DNA from: Pezizomycotina sp. ARF18
Lineage: Eukaryota > Ascomycota
Assembly: GCA_002224055.1 (NCBI GenBank)
Contig: AZLU01000178.1
Coordinates: forward strand, 24,493-88,492
DNA length: 64,000 nt
Direction: 5' to 3'
Shown one piece after another: positions 34,951 through 47,597 of this stretch. The notes under the pieces were generated by a model. The model was not told where the DNA came from and did not search any database. It saw only the letters and a program-made list of their open reading frames with translations. The translations under genes and the position numbers were made by a program. Every line of letters begins with the position of its first letter. The first letter of the stretch is position 1.

Positions 34951-37900
34951 GAATATTCCATAATTCATTGAAGTGGATCGAATACCGCTGTGTCCTTCTG
35001 GGAATTTGAGGGTGCGGTATTAAAACGACGTAACAATAAGGGGCTGGAGTAAAAACGAAAAATTGCAATTGCACAGGATATTCCTGGGCAGAAGATTAAT
35101 TAGCCATATAGTATACACCTTAGAAGCCGTGCAAGAACGAGTGCGTGTGTCCAATTCCCAGTAGATCAACTACAGTAAATGGCTTAAATATCGAAAAAAA
35201 AAAAAAAAAAAAAAAAAAACTCCTATACTTTCTGTCTATCCCTCTTTTTTTTTTCAGTCCTTTAATAATAGCGCCCAAACAGTTCCAATTCCGAACCTCC
35301 GTTTTATTTATACGGCCCTCTTTTTATAACCCTCGGTATTGCGTGCATCCTATCACAGTATAGTCGGCTAATATGTCCTCTAGCACGAATTATCGGTTCA
35401 AGTAGCACGGGTAAAAATACTATTACACTGGCGACGCTAAGTTATATTATGCTTTTCGCAATATTCGTTTCCATTTCAATTCGTTGCACGATTAAACGCA
35501 AATGGTATTGATTGGTCGTATTTTTGTTCCGGGTGGAGCTTTGAGCTATAAGAATCGCATTCCTCTTCCTTAAATACCTGTGGCAGGAAGACGACTTTGG
35601 CAATCGCGCATGTTGAGGGATACATCCGTTTCTAATCAGATAGTGGGAAAATATCGATCATGAGGTTCTCTGTGCAAACGTGACCAGCTCTCTTGTTTTA
35701 GTCAAGGTCTAAAGCTTAAAGTGGCCGAACAAAAACGACCACTCAATGCTAGTTAAGCGGGGTGGTCTCATATCCCAGATATTCCGGTTGTTGAGTTGTC
35801 TCGTATTGATGTCCGCTGCGCGTGCGAATCGAAAACATCAGGTCTTCTTGAAAAGAAAAATATGGTGATTCGGACGGAATCGGACCGAGACGGTGGCGAG
35901 TTGTGGTCACGCTCTCGATATCGTCTTTTTTTTTTTTTTTTTTCCGGTGATCGAACGAGAGTACAAAAATTACAGACAGCTCGGTCCATGTTTTAGCCCG
36001 GCCGGGGCTTAATAATCATGTCAGAAAGGAGTGTGGCTTTGCCAGGACCCTGAAAATCTCACGACCATGCTCCCTCTCCCGCGACAGGGTTTATAGTGAG
36101 TGGTGTATTTCAATCAGTGGACAGCCTAAATATTTAAGGAACCGGATATCGGCGAAAAAGCTCTCGCTTCTCGCAAATCTGTGTTCCTGACACCTAGCTA
36201 GCATAGCCTCAACCACGTGGTGTATCCTATTCAAAAAAAAAAAAAAAAAACTTGTATTATGAATCTAGCTTATTTACCATATAAGCATCAGGACATAACT
36301 ACGCGTTGGTCAAAATTCGCCAGACGAAGGATAGTTGCTTATTTAGTTCGTGCATTCTTGTTTCACCAGAACAAGCTTCCTCCACCATACACTGGCGCCA
36401 TGAAACTCCCAAAACGCCCGCCCTGGGTCGAGCATGCGGCCACTCCTTCTCTTTGGCGCTACGAAAAATCTTTGCAATTTCGAAGAAAATGGCTGCCGTT
36501 GCTCGAAGCAGCAATGGACAACCCCAGGCTTAGAAACCGATTACCATATGCCACTACACAGTATAGAAACCCAGGAGAGAGCAAACCAATAACGTTGTGC
36601 GGCGCGACCGTGCGCTTATAACTCAACATTTTACGGAATAGTTCAACTCATAACACAAACAGCATACATACCGTTACATTGAAATGTCCCTCACTCGGAA
36701 TTATGGTGGCCCCATACGCTAGGGCCTCCAAAAGTAAAAAAAAAATGGTGGCTTTGCTAAAGTGCCTGAAAATCCTTCGATTTCTTCATTCAGCGACAAG
36801 GATCGCACGGTTGGTAAAGCTGACCGATAACACAAGGTTTTAAAATAACACATGGTTGAAGGCGGGATGCCAGTTACCCTGGAACATAGGTACCTGTACG
36901 GTAGATTTGCGAGGGTCTTCGCACCTCGCCTGCTATATCGTCCTTTTATCGTAATATCGAAGGCATGGCCTACGTAGTAAGATATAAAAGCCGGGATATC
37001 GTCGTCTGTTCACATTCGGGTGATGAGCTCTCGGAGAGTTACTTAGATGTAATATCCTTGCAATTGTGAGCGAGGAGTTTTTTTTTTTTTTTTTTTTACG
37101 ATTCTTCTAAATCCCAAAAGGGGCTCTTTCAGTCTTTTTCGCACTTTTGTCCGCAATTTCAGCACTGTCTTGAACCCTATACCATAGCGCCCTCAGTCCT
37201 ATAAACCGAACGAAAATCGCCAAGAATAGTTTTGTCTCTATACCGCCGTTTACCGGGTTGGACTGTAGGTCACAATGTCATACATATGTTAATTACGGTA
37301 CTTAAGGCTACAGCTTCCCGCTTTGTACCGAGTGCTTATCGTTCGGTACGACGAAGGATCGCGTGGTCGACTGCCCGAGAGATATACTCTGTGCGACAAA
37401 TTTACACGGCCAATATATCCGGTACCACTAATTACCTTATTCCATGCACGTGTTCACGCAGGCAATGCTACGTTATGTTTTTTTTGGAAATGTTGTTTTC
37501 CGTACAACGCTCGTGTTCATCATGTTGCACGATTGGATGGGAATCCTACAGATTGGCTGTCTTTTCCTTTCCGTAGAGGGTCGCACACTCCGTTATGAAA
37601 CGAATACGACGGAAAACGGCGTTGCGGTTCCGCACTTAGCTAATGACGCTGTCGGACTTTGTATAATAGACGTAACTGGCTTTGAAAGAACGCTTCTTCG
37701 CGAAATTTGCAAGAAGAGCTCCTTTGTTTCCTCTCTAATTTAGCTTGATATTACTAATGCTTCTGGCTATGCTACAGGAGATAAGATATAGTAAAGGTTA
37801 TACTAGTAATTCATTAGTTTTCAGAAGTCTAGAAGGCAGAATATGGTATAAAAGGCACCGATATATCCGCTAGTTACAAAATTCAAACCATAGAAAATCT

Positions 37901-40308
37901 CTTTGATCTTCAAAAGAGCCTGCTGAGTAAATGCAGGGTATAAAGGTGCATCTCAAACTTTACTAGTCTTCGGATAGTTTGGTTGTTAAGACTGACACAC
38001 CTGAAGATATTATTATTGGTTGTTTCGCTTCTCAGCCGCGGATGCAATGCAAATCATCTCAGAGACTCGCCACCACTTTTTCACCTCAGACATGACTAAT
38101 TAAATGAGACCAGTACCGGCACACCGGAAAATTCGTGATCACGTTTCTTATACTGTTTTACCGTTGCGTCGGCGCCTCTGGCATCAAATGCTACATAGAG
38201 CCTTGCAAACCGTGCATTAAGTAGGGAAAATGTTTGCTCGGTTGTAAATCCTGACGTGAGAGCTACCTTATGTCGTGCAGGACAAGACGAACTGGCGCAG
38301 CATTAGCGGCGCCTCCGAATATTAACATAAGGGTGAGTAGAAGATTACATGCTCAACAGTCCGATTTAATCGATTTTAGAACATGAATGACAATATCTAG
38401 AATGAAAATTCGAAGTTGAGGAGCAAGTCTAAACCCACGAGCCCCTCGGTAAATTATTCCGGAAGCCGACCAACGGAACGGATCTTTGATTACGAGCTCT
38501 TACCCTTGATAAAAGTAAAAGGCCAGTGGGCCATCTTCAAGTTTTCCCGCTCTAAACCATCAGTATCACGAGGCATTTTCTCAAAAAGCTAGCGAACCAC
38601 TAAAAGCAGTAATTTAGGGAGAAAAATCCGCAGCTCTGCAGCAAAATATCCAGGAACATATCAGAGCTCTCGAAGGAAAATAGGCTCGAGCTCGAGCTCT
38701 TTGAAAGAACTATCAAGCTCCCGTTTATCACGATGAAGAAACAAGAAAGGAGTGTTAAGGTTTTTTACTATGGTGTTTTTGGTGATGTTTGTATCAGCCG
38801 CAGACTTTATTCCCGCTTCCTTCAAAGATTCATAACTTCACTCTCGCCTTGGCGATTCGTTACGTTTATTCTAGCCGAAGCATAGAAAGTATTCCTACTT
38901 TTTTGTCTAAGAAAAATTTCTCGAACCTATGCAGGGCATTCGGATTTAGGCGAATAACGGGATAAGGACTTCTTAACTTCTCAATCAGGGTAATAAATAT
39001 GTTCTAACGTTACCTTCGGGCTCTCTCCTCCCCGGTCCCGAACCACGTGTTGATAGGTAGCCATTCTCGCAATGATTATTTTTTAAAATAGACTCGGCTT
39101 CGTCGCTATTATGGAGTGATTTATAAGTTATGACCGGCCTTTACATAAACCCTCTTCGCTTCCTAGGCACGGGGACGGACATCTTTCCTCCCTTCGCAAC
39201 TTTCTTCATGCCTTCTTAAGTATATGTGGTCTTGTTGTCTTAGAGCTATGTATAGCACCGCGGTCCTATACATAGTAAACATACATGATGTATGGAGTTT
39301 TTCACTATGCCACCTTCCCATTATTTTTACAACCTCGCTCGTCCCTTTAGTCCTTAGTTAGTTCTCGAACGCTTGGTTTTCGCGGCAGTGTGCGGGGTTC
39401 ACCGGAGGATCTTGGCGTCCAGGGCTGAAGGAAAACGTTGCATGGGAGGTGCAAGGATCTGCATATCAGCGACCAGGGATCAACGGTGAACTGGCTCGGA
39501 AAAGGATAAGGAAAGCCGAATTTCTTAGCAGCCCTAAGACAAAGAAGTGCTGCCAGTACACAGGGTGCATATGGTGCCCCCCGCGACTATGATCCGAGCA
39601 CCGGAGCTATAGCTATAGCTGCGCGGCTGAACAATCCCATTTGAGGTAGTTTTTTAATATGGAGGTGACGTAGAAAAAGGGTAAGCTACACCGCCATGCA
39701 CAACGTTAACGCACACACAAAATACATAATTGTATGGTAATAGTATTGTAATATAGAACATTCCATATTTCCCTTTTTTCCCCATGCTTTTTTCTATACT
39801 GCTATGTCTTACAGCTCACCTTACCCATGGACCGGTAGTTAGTTACTAGAGACATTTCGCCCACGAGAAGAGATGGAAAAAATAGCATCGGGTCTTTTTT
39901 TTTTTAATTGCAGGGAAGCTAAGGAGTAGCAATGGGCAGTAAACGTTGCATTCAGCTACGGGGCCGACAAAAGTCTCAGCCGTGCGTTGGTTTTGACGTA
40001 GGAGCTCAAGGATCGTGAGAGAAAACTTTTTGGCTCTCGATGTACTCTGCATCTAGACTAATGAGCCATGGGTCATTCGTCGTGTTCGTTCTGCGAGAAA
40101 CACTTAGGACAAAACGCCGAGACTATTCCAAACTCATAAAGGCGGGAATGCTCCGTCCCTCTCATCATTTTTTTTTTCAAATCATCCTTCAGCTCATCTT
40201 TCAGCTTTCCTCTAGCCTCTCCATCGCATCATACACCTCTAACATCTCACCACCCTCACCATCTACCAATCCTCTTAAAATTAAACCCCACAAATCCGAA
40301 CTATCACA
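34951..40308. other. long intergenic stretch with no convincing gene
   Basis: More than 5 kb. Open frames exist (134 codons at 36217-36621, 114 at 37232-37576, 99 at 37444-37743, all plus) but overlap one another or lack domain signals. A26 run at 35194-35219, T19 near 35930 and 37080. GC is moderate and there is no RIP-type AT collapse, so this is not an obvious transposon. Confidence 0.45.
36400..36621 (+). CDS. possible small protein, unsupported by family
   Basis: From ATG 36400, MKLPKRPPWVEHAATPSLWR and KWLPLLEAAMDNPRLRNRLP have protein-like composition (Trp, Pro, Leu, Arg) over 73 codons. The frame is open further upstream only through a poly-Lys run made by an A homopolymer. No recognised domain, no clear promoter. 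Listed only as the best candidate in this 5-kb stretch. Confidence 0.15.
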   Translation: MKLPKRPPWVEHAATPSLWRYEKSLQFRRKWLPLLEAAMDNPRLRNRLPYATTQYRNPGESKPITLCGATVRL

Positions 40309-40677
40309 ATGAAGCTGTCAACCACCCTCTCGGCTCTCTTCCTCATCGCCGCCGCCGCCGCCCTTCCGGTTGAGCACGTTCGCCGGCAATGCCAGGTCAG
40401 CGAAGACGGTACGCAGCAGTGCGCTACCCCGACCAAGCCCAATGCCACACCGACGAGAACGGAAACTACACCTGCGTCTGAAGAAGCGCGAGGCCGAGCC
40501 GAAGCCTATTGAGAAGAGGGAGCCGAGCCCGAGCCTGAGGCGGAAGCTAAGGCCCTCGATAAGCGTCAGTGCTACGTCGAGTGGGACAGGCGCCAGCGCA
40601 AGTACGTCCAGCACTGCAACAACACGCCCAGGTGCCAGTACGATAAGTACGGCAGGGTCGTCAGCTGCGTCGCTTAA
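40309..40677 (+). pseudogene. Cys-rich secreted precursor with Kex2-type sites, frame-broken
   Basis: ATG 40309 gives a strong signal peptide (MKLSTTLSALFLIAAAAALP). The mature part begins VEHVRRQCQVSEDGTQQC. Three missing bases (in the C-run near 40440, near 40480 and near 40515) must be restored; then it reads QCHTDENGNYTCV, KKREAEPKPIEKR, a Glu/Pro/Ala spacer ending ALDKR, QCYVEWDRRQRKYVQHC and RCQYDKYGRVVSCVA, ending at TAA 40675-40677. Each Cys pair sits in a similar short unit (Q/R-C-x3-D/E-x2-G...C), so the protein looks internally repetitive. Dibasic KR sites next to Glu-Ala/Glu-Pro dipeptides resemble Kex2 plus dipeptidyl-aminopeptidase processing of fungal pro-peptides. Likely secreted peptide or small effector-like protein. 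Confidence 0.6.
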
Positions 40678-42359
40678 ATTAAGACTCTCTCTCGCATCTC
40701 TCCTACAAAATACTCTCTCAGCAGCCGCTAGTATACAGTGCATACCCCATTTAATTTCCTTTAATTTTTCCATTATTTTGCTTTTCACCATTCAGTCTTT
40801 CCTTGCGGTTTAAACGGAGTCTTTCCTTTCACGAAGCATTATGATCATCATGCAATTCACGTTCCTTTAGCGATTTACACATTCCTTTTTCAGCGTCTGT
40901 ACGATTGTACGATTTCACTCTCTCATCAGCATTTACGGTGGCATACACAGGAGCACTCATTTGTTCTTACGGTTCATATGGTTTATAGTTATAATTTCGT
41001 CGTCTTTTTCCTTAATGCATTTCTTAAGTTTAATCTTTGTATATAAGATAAAGTTGCTCATTGCGTTTACTTGGATGCTTGGTTACGCGTCAATTTCACG
41101 TAATATAAAAAGTTGCATACTTCTATAAACAGCGTTTCTCGTTTCAGTGACGAACCATGACCGTGAGATTCTATTAAGATCTCGAGATGCAGTGATCATC
41201 TACACAAATTTATCAACTAGAATTACTAGAAATCCTTCTAGAAACGCAACACCGTTGGTACTGTACCCTAGTTGTCGAATGCGGTTCACTGTAAATCTAT
41301 ATTGGAGTGCTTGGCAGTAAACCCTGCGTATTGCCAAGAATTCCTCGCTGGTCACGGCATTGAGATCTGGACGTAGTAAAGTCATCTCCTGGCTCTAAGA
41401 CTGGGAGGGGCAAGTTCATTAAGGGACACGATTCTCTGACCGAAAAGCAGAATAATTACCAAAAGGGAACAGCGTCGCCTCCCGTAACGAAGCGCTCATA
41501 CGTGAACTAATATATAATGTGTAAATTTCTTTATACCGGTGTTGTTAAGGCAGAATGAAGGTAGCGATCGCATTTATCAGGTTAGAAAAATAGCGAGTGT
41601 TCTTTAAGCTCTATGATTGTATACAGAGGCTGAGTGCTTCCCAATTGTGTTGAAAGTCTTGCGATCTTGAGCCTTTGAGGGTCACGTCTGCACGTGGTGA
41701 GACATTGCGATGTATTATAGAGAACACGTTTGCCTGCCTCCAGTCTCTAGGTGCACCCAAGGAAGTAATCAAAGGAGAATAGTGATTTCAAAACACCTCC
41801 ACCTTTGATTATGGGCTTGAGATCCCATGTTTACAGCACATAAATAACCAGGCGCGTTGTCATAGAATTAAGATCGTTTAACGTTTTCCGCAGCCGGTAT
41901 TATGGGACCCATTCCAGGGAACATCTCAGTATCTAGCAAGCAACAGGCGATAATAAAAGCTTGAAAGAGTTTCTAGCTAAACATCCGGTTTCCTTATTGT
42001 CTTTGCCTTCTCAATTCTTTTTAACGCCGATGATAAAATTTTGACAGGAATATTCACGAAGCGGTTGAATAAAAAAAAGAAGAAAAAGAGACCTTTACCA
42101 CCCCATCGGCGCATCCTCTTCCTCCCTCTGTATATTAACAATCAAATACATTTTAGTTAAACAAGTTTCCTTCCTCTACTATTATCTGACTATATCTTGT
42201 CAGTATCCTGCTTCAGTACTTCGCGAATCTCAAAAGCAAGCCTATTCGAAGGGTAAGCTTGAAGCTTGCCGAATACTCTTCCTCCACTGTCTTTATACGT
42301 CAAAAGCTCCTGAGATAAGAATTCGCGTCAACTTCTTCACGAAAGTATAAGCGACAAAC
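40678..42359. other. intergenic, no supported gene
   Basis: 1.7 kb of moderately AT-rich sequence with no frame worth calling. The last 60 bases precede ATG 42360. Confidence 0.5.
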
Positions 42360-43584
42360 ATGAATTTCTATCTAGAGAACGACATGTCCGCCTTCGCCGA
42401 AGCGATCAGAGACGCTGAAGCGCCTCCCCTGGAAGAGCTTCTCAGGCAGTACTGCGCTCAGCGATGTGAAAGGGACGCCGCCATCGCTGCCCAGCAAACT
42501 CTAACAAGAACGTCGTCCAGCAGCAGCAATCCTTCTACGTCAACATCGACCCGCAATCCTCCAGGTCAACGGCCATCCAATAAACATCGAATCCCTCCTC
42601 ACACCAGTCTCCGTCTTCACCTTGCACGTCAACTACCGCCTGTTCGTCCACCGCCCGCCTCCAAACTCCACTCTCAACGCGATCACCTCCCACTTCCGGT
42701 CCTTTCGCATAAACATCGATCCGGATACTGAATACACTCTCGGAGGCGTCTTGTATCACATCTCTTACATGCTGTCTACGTTCACCGGTATTATGCCACC
42801 ATATGCTTTGCCGAAGAACTGGATTTATTGGTCCTGCGGTTACAACATTTTACGGCGAACTCTAGCGTCCCGTTGAAGCAGATGGAATTGACGGCAGAAT
42901 GGCCGTTTGTTCCTTACTACATGTCACCAGATTTTGAAGGGAAACTAGTCCCGTGTATCGACATCAGCTGCGTTTTGGTCCACCGAGCTTGGAGACCGTT
43001 ATGGAGTGGTTTCTACGCTCGGGGCGTGCGGAATTCGATACTACCGTCACAGGACGTTTGCTGGCGGAGTACTACGAGGCTGTTGAGCGGGAGGAAAAGG
43101 ATATGGCTGGGAGGAAGAGGGAAGAAGAGGAAGTCGAGAGGAAGAGGAAGGAGATGGAGAAGAGTAGATTTATGAGGAAGGGTACGCTAGAGAGGATCAG
43201 GCAGAACAAGAAGATGAGGGTTATGAAAGAGAAGGAACAGGAGGAGCAAGACGGCGGATGGATGAAGGTCGGGGATATCGTTAGCATGGAGGGATTGTAC
43301 GAGAGCAGGCAGGCTTTGGGAAGGTGGAGGGAGTTGGGAGTTTAGGAAGCAGCTCTGTGAGAAATTGGGGCCGAAAGTTAAGTATGACGAGTTTCGTTCA
43401 GAATGGAGACTATGTGGTCAAGAAGAACGACAACATCGATACGAACCAGGAGGATAACGGCAATGCCACCCACACCGAGCCAAACGATGCTAGTATCAAC
43501 CTGAACGAGGTAGACAATCATGAAGCGGCCAACGACATGGTGTTCCTCGAGCTGAGCAGGGAGCTTACGGCACACGCTGATTAA
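42360..43584 (+). pseudogene. family member F of the 'WPFVP/GPP' family, longest coiled coil
   Basis: ATG 42360 (MNFYLENDMSAFAEAIRDAE). After shifts: QVNGHPINIESLLTPVSVFT, LHVNYRLFVHRPPPNSTLNA (beta region), YTLGGVLYHISYMLSTFTGI, MPPYALPKNWIYWSCG near 42800, LKQMELTAEWPFVPYYMSPD near 42885, PCIDIS and LRFGPPSLETVMEWFLRSGR near 42975-43030, then a long Glu/Lys/Arg coiled coil (AEYYEAVEREEKDMAGRKRE) of about 60 residues in one frame to about 43340. The tail continues FRKQLCEKLGPKVKYDEFRS and an acidic Asn/Asp/Glu-rich end to TAA 43582-43584. All core blocks keep their Trp residues. No intron at the position seen in A, D, E and G. About five missing bases. Confidence 0.65.
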
Positions 43585-44121
43585 TATTGAAAATCCTCAT
43601 CCATTGCGAAAAAGCCAAGAAAAAACCACAACGCGTCGCCGGTCTTTTTAAATCAGTACTCGTTTATTTAGCTTCCGTACTCCATTCTTTTTAGTTCTTA
43701 TATCCTACTCTCGGAGATTCTTTTACAAAATTGTCACAGATTCCTACACGATCTCAGTTAATATTTGTTAACGATCGTGCTTTACGTTTCTCTTTCAGTT
43801 TACTATCTCCGCTACATTCTCATAAGCATAGCGTTAGGATTTTGTTGTCGATTTTCTTTCTCTTATTATTAGTTTTCCATTTAATTTTCTCTTATTATTA
43901 GTTTTCCGTTTAATATCAATCCACGGGTTCTTTTAATTTATATGATCCTTATATCAAATGTGAATCATCCTTTAAATCTAAAGCCCGCTCAATACAAGAG
44001 CAGTAACCACAGTTGCTCGTCCCATTGTAAGGTCCTCTGATTACCTTGGTGTAAATCTAAAAGTAACAGAACATCCTGTATACTTCTCTATGAATAAATA
44101 TTATGTCCTGATTTGTCCAGC
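43585..44121. other. intergenic between convergent genes F and G
   Basis: T/A-rich spacer; CTTATTATTAGTTTTCC is repeated near 43860 and 43890. No gene seen. Confidence 0.55.
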
Positions 44122-45078
44122 TTAATCCCTGCTGTCCGTTCGGTTAGGTTCCGCCTTAAACCTGAATTTCGTTTTGTCCGCCGACATGGGAATCATATCC
44201 GGAGTCATCGTGATGTACGGAATCCTAGCCTGGCTATCCAACCTGTAATTTCTCATGATTAGCTTCGGTATCTTAGAACACCCTCTTAAATTAGAAAAAA
44301 TTTTTTTTAATAAAACGAGAATTCAAACGCATTTTTGTTGATACACATACCTCTTCTCCTTCCTGACGGCGCTCTCATACCCCATCACCTCCTTAAACTC
44401 AAAGGTTTCATCCACAATACGCCCCTTCAGCATCTCGACCACCTTCCCCATCCCCGGCGGGCCCAGCTTACTCCCCATCTCGACATAAATAACTCCATCC
44501 TCATCATACGTCGGAACCCACGGAAACACACTCCACATGCCCGTCTGCTTCATTTCGTACTCGCTTCCCTGCTGCCTCCTCGGCGTATAGAAAATCCACG
44601 ACTTCGGATCATCGTACGGATGTTTCAATCCGAGACCCAAGGCAATAGACGCTAGAATTCCGCGCGGGTAGAAACTGAGGTTATAGTGACAGGAATATCG
44701 CGGAAGTATTTGCTGAAGATTGTGGGGAGTGGCAGGCGAAAAGGATGTGATTGGGAGGGAGGAGTAGCGGAGGAGCTGGTAGGTGACGTAGATGGTGTAT
44801 TCGCGGATTACGAGGTTTGGGGGAGGGGGTGGGTCGGAGATGGTTCTATTGGAGATGGTTGATTCCGATTTGAGAAGGCGTCCTGCCTCAACGTCGTCAG
44901 GGTCTGATTTAATCCGAGGCTTGACCTTGGTGTCTGGTTTGTTGGGAGTTGCCTTAGGTCGGTACTTGAACTTGGTCTTCTGCGGCTCGGACGGCTGAGA
45001 CTGATGCTTGAATTCCGCAGCATAAAGCTCAATTTTTAGGTGACCATCAAGGCGAAGCTGGTTATCCGGTTCCATCAA
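44122..45078 (-). CDS. family member G: the only intact copy of the 'WPFVP/GPP' family
   Basis: Two exons, 45078-44351 and 44242-44122, encode 282 residues with no stop or frame break. Start MMEPDNQLRLDGHLKIELYA. Order: basic disordered region (residues 25-80, several KPK/RPK clusters); beta region LVIREYTIYVTYQLLRYSS; KHPYDDPKSWIFYTPRRQQG; MKQTGMWSVFPWVPTYDEDG; IYVEMGSKLGPPGMGKVVEM; charged end SAVRKEKR. A 108-bp intron (GTATGT...TTACAG) interrupts in phase 2; exon 2 begins LDSQARIPYITMTPDMIP and ends at TAA 44122-44124. No signal peptide or membrane segment, so cytoplasmic or nuclear. It serves as the reference for recognising A-F. Function unknown; the family name is only descriptive. Confidence 0.8.
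44243..44350 (-). other. phase-2 intron of member G
   Basis: GTATGT donor, AATTACAG acceptor, 108 bp. The junction AG|G gives Arg and keeps the frame open to the stop. Confidence 0.85.
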
Positions 45079-45282
45079 GATGATTGTCTAATTACCCGAG
45101 AGAAGATTTTTATAGAAACGGTATCGGGTAATGGCGAATGCCTTTCAAGATTATGATGAACTTGATCTGTTATTATGAATTTCAACTAAACTTGGTACTT
45201 GTTAGTAGTGTTGAAGGGGATTTCGTCAGTTTCATGTGTTTCCAACTCCATTATCATTTAGCTTTTTCTTTTTTTTTTTTTC

Positions 45283-45316
<34 letters not shown>

Positions 45317-46003
45317 GAAAATTGAAAAAAAGGGAAAGGAAAATACTTCCCTGGATGCAAATATCCGCTCGAAGGCCTACGAAGTACTTCATTCCTTCGA
45401 TTTTCGAGTTGCCGTCCGTCCCGAACTAAACAACGATACACTTTTACAACGGCCTCTTTTTTTCGCATGAGTCTAGGGACGATATGTCGAGAACCGCACG
45501 GGGGACCGTTGAGCTGCCACACTGTTATAGGTCCTGACATTGTGGATTACTCGATTTCCAATATCGAGTCATATGCACTCCTCATAGGGCTGTCGCGTTC
45601 AGAATCGTGCCACAAGGGCATATTCAGCTTGAGTGGACAGGAGAGTTACAGCGACCGAAAAGCAACGGGCATTCTCCAACACGGAGACGATGCGCATGCA
45701 ACTGCGCTTCAAACTGAAATTGGGTCCCTTGGGAATACTCGTGGCTCCCACTGAAACTTGAAATGCATACATACACAAGCCTTGTATTTCAGCGCGCTGA
45801 TCTCTGATTCGATCCCATTCACATTTGCAATTTCTTCTGCGAACCACGAAATATCTATATTGAATTAAATACTCAAGCGGGCATGTATTTACCCACATTT
45901 GAGCTCTTTCATCACTCCCTAGTTTCATTCCAGCCAGAATCGGTTTTCTCCATTCACCGCGATCATATAACCCAAAGAAGAAAAAACGACAAAAGGATAC
46001 GAT
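45079..46003. other. intergenic; promoter of G on minus and spacer
   Basis: A T/A-rich block with GAAAA repeats (45262-45345). Open frames of about 100 codons (45138-45470, 45928-45599 minus) lack any support. Confidence 0.5.
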
Positions 46004-46509
46004 ATGTGGAAGAAGTTAAGTTCTGGTGTTATACAGCACGCGGTCACGACGTCAGGATTCAACAAATTCCCGGAGCACCGTGTGGCAAACAAGATTACAC
46101 TGTTCCCTACAGCTGCGAATGCGACGCGGGCGTAGTCGAAATCAGTAGCCAGAGCTATGCCCCAGTTCCTTCGATATTGGGCGCGTGACGGCTGGCATGG
46201 AGATTACAGCACGGAGCTTGAAGCTAGCTGGAAGGCAATGCGCAAACTCAAAGATAATCGCTGGGTGAAGAATGAGATGCTGGAATGGTGCGAATGAAAC
46301 TTATTCAGAAATTCGTTTAAACTGAGGTTCGGAGGGTAGGGGACGTTCGTATGGCGTTTGAGCTCAAGAAGAACCAAGCGAAGTTGCGATCGGCGAGTAG
46401 TGCGAAGCGCCAGGGGGCGCGGTTCTTGCTGGCGAGGAACTACATGAGGCGAAAGAAGCAGGCCACACTCAGGCGTTTTGTCTCGGACGGGCGGGATAAT
46501 CAAAAATAA
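46004..46509 (+). pseudogene. broken paralogue of the Cys-rich 'MC...W...C' protein
   Basis: ATG 46004 followed by TGT-like codon 2: with one base restored it reads MCEEVKFWCYTARGH, matching MCQKVYSWLCGCYFS of the intact gene 1.6 kb downstream. Then IPGAPCGKQDYTVPYSCECD (intact gene: TPGAPKNKGNCVVPYSCDCE), and after shifts PQFLRYWARDGWHGDYSTEL, EASWKAMRKLKDNRWVKNEM, LEWCE, and a Lys/Arg-rich tail (FELKKNQAKLRSASSAKRQG) ending at TAA 46507-46509. The shared P-G-A-P and V-P-Y-S-C-[DE]-C-[DE] blocks show common ancestry. Broken at the second codon and at three later points. Confidence 0.6.
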
Positions 46510-47597
46510 AATACCCACGCTTCTTAGCAACCTAGTATTTTTGTCCACGTATAAAGCGCTAGCAAACAGATACTTTCTAATCTGAATTTTGCGTCACACT
46601 TCAATTATGTCAGGCATATAAAATCGACACTTTGATAGCCATACTCTCCTATCAAACTTTGTCCCTGTTGAAATATTTCCTCAATAACCAATGAATTGTG
46701 AGGCAATTGGCCGCAATTGATTTCTACCTTAATATCAGCTCTTCGCATCGATATACGGAATCAGATCCCATAGAAGGATTTTCGAAGTTCACTCTATACG
46801 GACCTGTTCAACTCAAAAATAGGTTTTCATATATCGCCGTCCGTCTCTAAGAGATAATCATTTAGAAAGTAGTGGGAATAATTCTTAATTTGAAATAATC
46901 AATATCGCTACTTTTTTTTAACATGGAGGGAAGGAACAAAGTCTGACGCAACTTTTTAAATATAACTCCAGCGCACTCCAGATACCTATAAAAGGCGGAA
47001 AAGAACTCTAACTTGAAAATGGACGCCCTTGAAGTTTATAGATAATATTATAAGTCCTTTGATCATAGTATCACGAGGTTAAAGAATTTTATTAAACCCG
47101 TGGCGCTTAATCAGACTTGTTAAATTCCGCTTCATCAGTTCCGTCGCGTATATACTTAACTCTAAGCTATGGCCGCGGTACCAATTTCTGATCCGCGTTG
47201 AAAAACTCCCGCTCATCAGGTTTGAAAAACTCCCGTCCATCAGGTTGGAACCAACAAATCTGATACCTGCTTTATCATATCTTAGTGTTCTTATATCGCG
47301 CTCTAGATTCTCGTCTTTAGCATTGCGCAAGAGTAGAAGCCCTAAGAGCTCGTGCCTTGAGCTTGTAGATGATGAGGCTGTGAATATAGAATCAAAACGG
47401 ATGGTCCGAATTAAGTATATAATGCCTTATTGACATCTATCAACAAACCCTACCGACCATATCGATATCGAAGATCCCAAGCCTCTCCTCGTTATTTTCT
47501 TTCAGTAACCGAGTCTAATAAAAGCTAGGAGAGTATAAACCTAAAATACTTAGTTGTTGGACTCTACGAAATCCGAAAACTCAGCGGAAAAAGCAAG
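46510..47597. other. intergenic between the two Cys-rich paralogues
   Basis: No supported gene. Near 47210-47245 AAAAACTCCCG[CT] is present twice in tandem, a small local duplication. Confidence 0.5.
47534..47539 (+). promoter_or_regulatory. TATA box of the intact Cys-rich gene
   Basis: TATAAA 59 bases before ATG 47598, in a stretch otherwise free of TATA-like sites. Confidence 0.5.
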
